From NCBI GenBank assembly GCA_002127415.1, contig MWJR01000222.1, positions 1-9,989 of the forward strand: a stretch of 9,989 nt of DNA, given 5' to 3'. Of this stretch, positions 5,454 to 9,989 are shown one piece after another (the first letter of the stretch is position 1; each line of letters begins with the position of its first letter). Both the position numbers and the translations under genes were made by a program. Source of the DNA: Calditrichaeota bacterium AABM5.125.24 (GTDB lineage Bacteria; Electryoneota; AABM5-125-24; Hatepunaeales; Hatepunaeaceae). The notes beneath the pieces were generated by a model, which saw nothing but the letters and a program-made list of their open reading frames with translations, made no database searches and was not told where the DNA came from.

Positions 5454-7025
5454 TTATTCTTCAGCGTCTTTGCGCCCTTGCGTGAGAATAAATTTTGTCT
5501 CTTCGCCTTCATGTGAGGTGACCACTGCAGCCGCCAACAGTGAGATGCCATAGACAGCCGTGACCAGCGCCAGGAAGAGGTCGCCATATGCTGTATAGAA
5601 GGTCGTGGCTGTGCAGAGCGGCACTTCAGCTGCTATCCAGTTCCCCTCGAACAGCTTTGTCCGAGTGATCTCCCTGCCCAGGTGGTCGGCAAGGAACGAG
5701 ATGCCGGTGTTTGAAGCCCGCGCCATGGCTCGTCGGGTCTCTATGCAGCGGAAGCGGCTTAGAGCGGCTATCTGGTAAGGCTCCGAGCTGACCCCATACC
5801 AGGCGTCGTTGGAGATGGTCGCCAGCAGATTTGCGCCCCGCCGGACCAGCTCGCGGCTCTGTGAGGGGAAGGCCGATTCGTAGCATACCATAGCCGGGAA
5901 ACGGGCTGTGGCGGCGCCGGTCGGGACTTCAAACACCGCGGGGCGCAGGCCCGGCAGGAACTCCGCCTGGCCGAGGTTCAACTCACCCAGCCGCGGCATC
6001 AGACGCTGAAACGGCACCCGCTCACCGAAGGGGACCAGTTGGCGCTTGGCATATCGATCCACGATCCCTTCACCCGGGCGGACCAGGAACGCGGCATTCA
6101 TGGGGCGGAGCTTCCCATCCACCCGGTTATAATCGGAGGCGCCAGCCAGTATGGCGGCCTCCAGTTCACCGGCCAGCAGGGTCAATTTGTCAGCGTAGAT
6201 GCTCTGGTGCACCAGGTTCGCCGGCAGTGCGGTTTCGGGCCATACTACCAGGTCCACCCCTATGGTTGCCCCGTCGCGGGTCAGCGAATCGTATGTCGCC
6301 CAGCTCGGAGCGGCACCTCTGAGCCACTTCTCGCTGGCCGGGACGTTCCCTTGCACAACCAGGACCCGGGCAGTGGGCAGTCTTTCCCGGCAGTAGCTGT
6401 AGGCGTGCCAGAGCGCAGCGGGTGGCACAATCACCAGTAATACGAAGACCGCAAAGGCTATCCGTCTGGCACGACGCCGGCTGCCACGCCAGATGATGAA
6501 GATGGCTGCGTTGAGCGCTGCAACCCAGAAGCTGACCCCCCACACGCCGGTGAACTCCATCACCTGCAGGACCGGCTCGAAGCCGCTCTGGGTCAGCGCC
6601 AGCAGTGGCCAGGGAAACCCCAGCTCCCCCAGATATGACAGCCAACCTTCCCAGGCGGTCCAAGCAAACGGCACCACCACCCACGCAGCCCCCCCCAGAC
6701 GGTCCCGCACCCGGCACCAGAGCCAGGCGCCCGTGCCCCACCCGACCGCCAGAACCAGAACTGCGGCAACCATGGTCAGCATCGCTACCAGCAGGTAGGT
6801 TCCGGTGTTGAAGGCCAGCCAGTAGAGGGTCCCGGCGTTGAAGGCCACTCCGGCGGTAAAGCCGATCCAGAAGCCGCCGGACCGAGACCCCTGGAGGGCA
6901 ATAAACAAAGGCACCAGCCCGAACCAGGCCAGCGGATACAGGTCCAGCGGCGGTCCGGCCGCCGCCATCAGCGCTCCTGAAGCCGCGGCTAAAATCCGTC
7001 CGCGAGTGGGGAGGATTAACCTCAT
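5454..7025 (-). CDS. lnt: Apolipoprotein N-acyltransferase Lnt
   Basis: Lnt transfers an acyl chain from phospholipid to the N-terminal Cys of diacylated lipoproteins, the last step of lipoprotein maturation, at the periplasmic face of the inner membrane. The 523-residue product (E. coli 512) has several N-terminal TM helices (from about 10-205), a nitrilase-fold catalytic domain (about 217-470) and a final TM (about 480-502). The catalytic triad is visible as Glu264 in WPETA, Lys327 in YAKRQLVPFGE and Cys381 in VCYESAFP, spaced like E. coli E267/K335/C387. ISNDAWYG is at 404-411. The ATG at 7025 gives the normal N-terminus but only a weak ribosome site. Residues after about 502 (ending KFILTQGRKDAEE) are encoded by interspersed repeats. 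It lies 183 nt after the oxidoreductase gene and leads the block with bamD, one of its likely substrates. Confidence 0.96.
   Translation of the reverse strand: MRLILPTRGRILAAASGALMAAAGPPLDLYPLAWFGLVPLFIALQGSRSGGFWIGFTAGVAFNAGTLYWLAFNTGTYLLVAMLTMVAAVLVLAVGWGTGAWLWCRVRDRLGGAAWVVVPFAWTAWEGWLSYLGELGFPWPLLALTQSGFEPVLQVMEFTGVWGVSFWVAALNAAIFIIWRGSRRRARRIAFAVFVLLVIVPPAALWHAYSYCRERLPTARVLVVQGNVPASEKWLRGAAPSWATYDSLTRDGATIGVDLVVWPETALPANLVHQSIYADKLTLLAGELEAAILAGASDYNRVDGKLRPMNAAFLVRPGEGIVDRYAKRQLVPFGERVPFQRLMPRLGELNLGQAEFLPGLRPAVFEVPTGAATARFPAMVCYESAFPSQSRELVRRGANLLATISNDAWYGVSSEPYQIAALSRFRCIETRRAMARASNTGISFLADHLGREITRTKLFEGNWIAAEVPLCTATTFYTAYGDLFLALVTAVYGISLLAAAVVTSHEGEETKFILTQGRKDAEE
5464..5519 (-). 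repeat. Two degenerate copies of a CACGCAAAGACGC-type repeat inside the 3' end of lnt
   Basis: On the minus strand, 5464-5486 reads CTCACGCAAGGGCGCAAAGA followed by CGC. Just upstream a more decayed copy reads TCACATGAAGGCGAAGAGAC (about 14 of 20 bases shared), so the two form a short tandem. Both are in the lnt frame and encode its last ~20 residues. Repeats of this wording are scattered between genes in many uncultured bacterial genomes (general knowledge, not searched here). Confidence 0.7.
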
Positions 7026-7029
7026 CTAT

Positions 7030-7084
7030 CTCGCAAACATACAAAGACGCAATTTATCAGCCTCACGCAAAGACACAAAGACCC
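7030..7084 (+). repeat. Two copies of the CACGCAAAGACGC-type repeat upstream of lnt
   Basis: On the plus strand 7062-7084 reads CTCACGCAAAGACACAAAGA then CCC, and 7030-7050 reads CTCGCAAACATACAAAGACG then C, a shorter relative. The first copy matches the one at the lnt 3' end in 19 of 23 positions but in opposite orientation, so lnt sits between inverted copies. The repeats occupy the lnt leader, right up to the start codon. Confidence 0.7.
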
Positions 7085-7208
7085 AGAGTTCTTCCGCTGG
7101 CAGACGACCCCATCTGCCGGTTAAGTCAATGGCTGACGTGGCACACGAGGGCATCCGCCTTGCCGGATTCAACATCTTCGGACAAACTGTAACGCCCAAA
7201 GCCCGCTA
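7085..7208. other. Spacer between the oxidoreductase gene and lnt with a hairpin at 7099-7118
   Basis: GGCAGACG (7099-7106) pairs with CATCTGCC (7111-7118) around an ACCC loop; the eight pairs include one G-T wobble. A weaker 5-bp stem, ATCCG/CGGAT, lies at 7153-7168. Neither has a following T tract on the minus strand. On the minus strand TTGACT occurs at about 7124-7129, but no acceptable -10 box lies 16-18 nt downstream, so no promoter is called for lnt. No gene is seen. Confidence 0.5.
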
Positions 7209-8210
7209 TCACCGACCGGAAGAGTGATACAGCTGTTCGACTATCTCAAGCGCCGCCAGTCCCTGTTTACCGGTCGAGAGCGGCTGAGTTCTCCGCTTGA
7301 CGCAGTCGATGAAGTGGCTGATCTCGGTCTCGAACGAACGCCGGTAGAGTTCCACTTGGTCTCCCAGCCCTGGAGGGATCATCTCCACAACCCTTTTGCC
7401 ATGACGGCGTGCCATCCGGAGTGGATTCAGAGAGGCGCTGCCCTGAGAGCCGGAGAAGAATGTATAGGCTACGTCATCGCTGTCATAGTTCGCCCAGCTT
7501 ACATTGAGGCTGAATGTGACCTCATCGTCAAACCTGATGAAGGCTGTGGCGCTGTCCTCGACTTCAAGCTCCAGGGCCTTGTGGCTGGTTCCGCAGACCG
7601 CCTCGACCACGGTGGGGAAGCCGAGCAGGTGCAGCACCAGATCGATCATCTGTATGCCGAGGTCGAGCAGCACACCACCGCCCGCCAGCTTCGGGTCTGT
7701 GAACCAGTAAGGGCGTCCCCATACACCATGCCGCCTCAGCCATCCGCTGCGAACCGTAAGCAGCTCGCCCAAATCCTCTCCGTCGAGTAGCTGCTTGAGA
7801 TGAGCCGTGTCATCCCGAAAGCGGTGATTCATCCCGACCATAAGGAGTTGGTCGGTCTGTTCTGCGGTTTCGACCATCCGACGCGCCTCATCGGCATTGC
7901 GGGCGAAGGGCTTTTCAATCATAACGTCGATTCCGCTCTCGAGTGCCAGTTGACACAGCGGAAGGTGGCTGATGGTCGGCGTCGCTATAAGGACACAGTC
8001 CAGACGCTTGCTGCGGAACATCCTCTCCGGTTCGTCGAACCAGGCGGGTATCCGGTGTCTGTCGGCTACCAGAGCGGCGCGGTTTGCGTCGATGTCGCAC
8101 ACAGCCACAAGCTCCGCCGACGGCTCCGCGACCAGGTTTGGAATATGCGCTACCTGCGATATGCCGCCCGCACCGATAATCCCGACCCGCACCTTCCGTT
8201 TAACTGCCAT
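7209..8210 (-). CDS. Gfo/Idh/MocA-family NAD(P)-dependent oxidoreductase with His-to-Gln change at the catalytic site
   Basis: The family oxidises or reduces sugars, inositols and related compounds with NAD(P). The 333-residue product has the N-terminal Rossmann fold (GIIGAGGISQVAH, residues 10-22; acidic VCDID at 37-41), the EKP motif (99-101, Lys100) and MNHRF (127-131). The C-terminal domain carries the GGGVLLDLGIQMID signature (177-190). In most members this signature reads GGGxLxDxGxHxxD; here the catalytic His is Gln187, while Lys100 and Asp183 are kept. Its ATG overlaps the yqgF stop (TAATG), so translation is coupled. The substrate cannot be told from the sequence, and no sugar-pathway genes are nearby. 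The Gln may mean altered chemistry or a subfamily variant. Confidence 0.93.
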   Translation of the reverse strand: MAVKRKVRVGIIGAGGISQVAHIPNLVAEPSAELVAVCDIDANRAALVADRHRIPAWFDEPERMFRSKRLDCVLIATPTISHLPLCQLALESGIDVMIEKPFARNADEARRMVETAEQTDQLLMVGMNHRFRDDTAHLKQLLDGEDLGELLTVRSGWLRRHGVWGRPYWFTDPKLAGGGVLLDLGIQMIDLVLHLLGFPTVVEAVCGTSHKALELEVEDSATAFIRFDDEVTFSLNVSWANYDSDDVAYTFFSGSQGSASLNPLRMARRHGKRVVEMIPPGLGDQVELYRRSFETEISHFIDCVKRRTQPLSTGKQGLAALEIVEQLYHSSGR

Positions 8211-8701
8211 TAACCGGCCTCCTCAATGCCTCTGTCAGGTTTCTCCCCCTCCATTTCAGGTCCACCGACCGATCTCTGTTGGTCGAGGTAGCTCTGCAGG
8301 ATCAGTATCGCCGCCGCCTCATCGGCCCAGCCCTTTGATGCGGACGACCTTCCTCCGAACCGTCTGCGAGCCGCCAGTGCCTCAGCGGTGGTGTAGCTCT
8401 CGTCCCAGCCAGCCACCTCGAACCCCATCCTCTCAAGGGCCGCAGATAGCGCCGTCGTCCCGCTGGTGACCTCCTCGTGCCCGCGGCCCTCGCCGGATGG
8501 CTGACCGATCACCACCACCTCAGCCCCTCGGCTGCGAGCTGCTGCGCCGATTGCGCGAGCGAGGGCTCGTCCGGACAGCCCTTCCAACCTGCCGGCACCG
8601 ACCGCCACCCGCCCTTCAGGATCGCTGACTGCCAGCCCTACCCGCTTCAGTCCGTAATCCACGCCGAAGATAGCGCCACGCCGCCCCTTGGCAGAGTTCA
8701 C
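8210..8701 (-). CDS. yqgF: YqgF/RuvX-family nuclease (putative pre-16S rRNA nuclease / Holliday junction resolvase)
   Basis: YqgF has an RNase H-like fold and is linked to maturation of the 16S rRNA 5' end; it was also named RuvX as a putative Holliday junction resolvase. The 163-residue product shows FGVDYGLKRVGLAVSD (residues 12-27, Asp15), VVVIGQP (62-68), WDESYTTAEA (99-108, Glu101) and WADEAAAILILQSYLD (125-140, Asp127), the acidic residues expected for metal binding. Two departures are seen: DER is DES (Ser102), and the usual GLPLNMDG loop is GQPSGEGRG. A tail of about 20 polar residues follows the last helix. The start is a GTG at 8701, with AAGGA about 11 nt upstream, 15 nt after rel. 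Its TAA overlaps the ATG of the next gene. Confidence 0.92.
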   Translation of the reverse strand: MNSAKGRRGAIFGVDYGLKRVGLAVSDPEGRVAVGAGRLEGLSGRALARAIGAAARSRGAEVVVIGQPSGEGRGHEEVTSGTTALSAALERMGFEVAGWDESYTTAEALAARRRFGGRSSASKGWADEAAAILILQSYLDQQRSVGGPEMEGEKPDRGIEEAG

Positions 8702-8716
8702 AGCTCAGCCAATCCT

Positions 8717-9989
8717 TTAACCCACCAGGTCCTGGGTCTCGACAACCTGCCGCTCTGCCTTCAGAACCCCACGGATATGGTTGATCTTGCCGATGAGCCG
8801 GGTGAGATGGGGCAGGTTGCGCACCTTCACTATCAGATAACCGACCGCCAGGTTCTCCTCCATATGCATCTCAATCCGGACGATGTTCACCTTGAGGGTC
8901 GACACCACCTGGGTGACATCACGCAAGAGATTGGGGCGGTCATCGGCGATGATGTGAATGCTGGATTCGAAGCGGTCTTCACGCTCCACGTCCCAGGCTA
9001 CGGAGATCACCTTTCGGTCATTGTCGAGCAACGGCGCGACCTGGTGACAGTCGGTGCGGTGGATGCGCACCCCCTGTCCTGAGGTCTGGAAGCCGATGAT
9101 GGGATCGCCGGGCAGCGGGTTGCAGCAGTCGGCAAGGGTGACGACCAGGTTGTCCAGACCGCTGATCCTGACCCCGTGCTCCTCTCTGCTGATCTTCTGT
9201 ATGATGCGCCCGGTGAGGGTCTCCTTGTCAGGAGCCACCTTCGGCACCAGCTTGCGCATCACCTGGCCGAGGGTTATCACCCCTGAGCCGACCGTTGCGA
9301 AAAAGTCGGGCAGTTCCGTGTATCCGAAGCTGATGGCGACTTCCTGGAGCTCTCCGTCGTCGCGGCGCAGTTTAAGTCGCTCAAGCTCACTGTCAACTAT
9401 CTCCTCACCGAGCGAGCGTGCCTGGTCCCAGCGGGTCTCACGGAACCACCTCTTGATGCTGCTGCGGGCTCGCGAGGTGCGCACCGACTTCAACCACTCA
9501 GCCGAAGGCCGCTGCCGGGGCGAGGTCAGGATCTCGACCTTGTCGCCCGATTCCAGGCTGTGATTGAGGGCGGACATCCGCCCGCCGACTTTAGCGCCGA
9601 TGGCGTGCAGGCCGATGTCGGAGTGGATCGCGAAGGCGAAATCGATCGTGGTTGCGCCGCGGGGAAGCTGGATCAGCTTGCCTTTGGGGGTGAAGACGAA
9701 TATCTCGTCGTGGAACAGGTCCACCTTCAGCGATTCCATAAATTCGCCGGTCTCCGCCCCCTCCTGGTGGATCTCCATCAGCGACCTGATCCAGTTGAAG
9801 TGTTCGTCGAGCTCATCCGGCTGAAGCTGCCCCTCCTTGTATCGCCAGTGGGCGGCGATCCCGTTTTCGGCCAGGGCGTTCATCTCCTCGGTGCGTATCT
9901 GCGCCTCGATGATGCGGTCACGATGGTCGCGGACCTTGGTGTGAAGCGACTGATACAGGTTAGACTTGGGAAGGGCGATGAAATCGGCG
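8717..9989 (-). CDS. Bifunctional (p)ppGpp synthetase/hydrolase Rel/SpoT, C-terminal part (5' end outside window)
   Basis: Long RSH enzymes make and/or degrade (p)ppGpp on and off the ribosome in the stringent response. The visible 423 residues start within the synthetase domain (ADFIALPKSNLYQSLHTKV, then EAQIRT and GIAAHWRYKE, all conserved). The TGS domain follows (about visible residues 94-155, DEIFVFTPKGKLIQLP), then a helical region, the Cys-containing ZFD/RIS segment (LADCCNPLPGDPIIGF and GVRIHRTDC, about 284-314) and a C-terminal ACT domain (about 342-417, IIADDRPNLLRDVTQVV). The hydrolase domain and the catalytic part of the synthetase lie beyond the right edge, so whether both activities are present cannot be judged; hence no rel/relA/spoT symbol is given. 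The frame is intact to a TAA at 8717, and yqgF follows after 15 nt. Confidence 0.96.
   Translation of the reverse strand, partial: ADFIALPKSNLYQSLHTKVRDHRDRIIEAQIRTEEMNALAENGIAAHWRYKEGQLQPDELDEHFNWIRSLMEIHQEGAETGEFMESLKVDLFHDEIFVFTPKGKLIQLPRGATTIDFAFAIHSDIGLHAIGAKVGGRMSALNHSLESGDKVEILTSPRQRPSAEWLKSVRTSRARSSIKRWFRETRWDQARSLGEEIVDSELERLKLRRDDGELQEVAISFGYTELPDFFATVGSGVITLGQVMRKLVPKVAPDKETLTGRIIQKISREEHGVRISGLDNLVVTLADCCNPLPGDPIIGFQTSGQGVRIHRTDCHQVAPLLDNDRKVISVAWDVEREDRFESSIHIIADDRPNLLRDVTQVVSTLKVNIVRIEMHMEENLAVGYLIVKVRNLPHLTRLIGKINHIRGVLKAERQVVETQDLVG

Noticed and set aside
6190..7044. Minus-strand frame of 284 codons overlapping lnt
   Set aside because: It is an out-of-frame shadow of lnt; Lnt has intact catalytic residues and TM helices in its own frame.
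5464..7084. Insertion sequence or transposon carrying lnt
   Set aside because: The flanking inverted copies are short and degenerate, no transposase or target-site duplication is seen, and lnt is a housekeeping gene in a sensible operon.
7124..7129. TTGACT as a -35 box for lnt
   Set aside because: No acceptable -10 box is found 16-18 nt downstream on the minus strand.

Overview
This window carries nine genes, all read from the minus strand, on moderately GC-rich DNA with no recognisable tRNA, rRNA, CRISPR array or transposase gene. The gene set points to a diderm (Gram-negative) bacterium: it includes the outer-membrane assembly lipoprotein BamD, the lipoprotein N-acyltransferase Lnt and a System II cytochrome c biogenesis protein (ResB). 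A very acidic secreted multi-domain protein with CARDB-like and choice-of-anchor-D-like modules, plus 'CACGCAAAGACGC'-type and 'AGCTGATAGCTGA'-type interspersed repeats, would fit an uncultured lineage of the FCB or a related group. That placement is a low-confidence inference.

Layout in the direction of transcription (right to left). Block 1: the C-terminal part of a long Rel/SpoT (p)ppGpp enzyme (8717-9989, its N-terminal half lies beyond the window), then a YqgF/RuvX-family nuclease (8210-8701, GTG start), then a Gfo/Idh/MocA-family oxidoreductase (7209-8210) joined to yqgF by a TAATG overlap. A 183-nt spacer full of repeats and a hairpin follows. Block 2: lnt (5454-7025), a small uncharacterised membrane protein gene (4995-5399), bamD (4222-4995, again joined by TAATG) and nadD (3613-4215, TTG start). 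A 309-nt spacer with two neat hairpins, a pair of CACGTG palindromes and a possible promoter follows. Block 3: resB (1795-3303), then the secreted acidic protein (1-1696, its 3' end lies beyond the window).

Functional links: Lnt completes the acylation of lipoproteins such as the BamD encoded two genes downstream, so block 2 is largely an envelope operon with nadD (NAD synthesis) attached. Block 1 couples stringent response, rRNA maturation or recombination, and an oxidoreductase of unknown substrate. ResB would work with a ResC/CcsA partner that is not in the window.

Most of this is housekeeping, and I found no defence system or other clearly new multi-gene system. The points most worth a second look are: the C-termini of both Lnt and ResB appear to be written by interspersed repeats; the catalytic His of the Gfo/Idh enzyme is replaced by Gln; a small unknown gene is translationally coupled to bamD; and the secreted protein is extremely acidic and contains a duplicated module.
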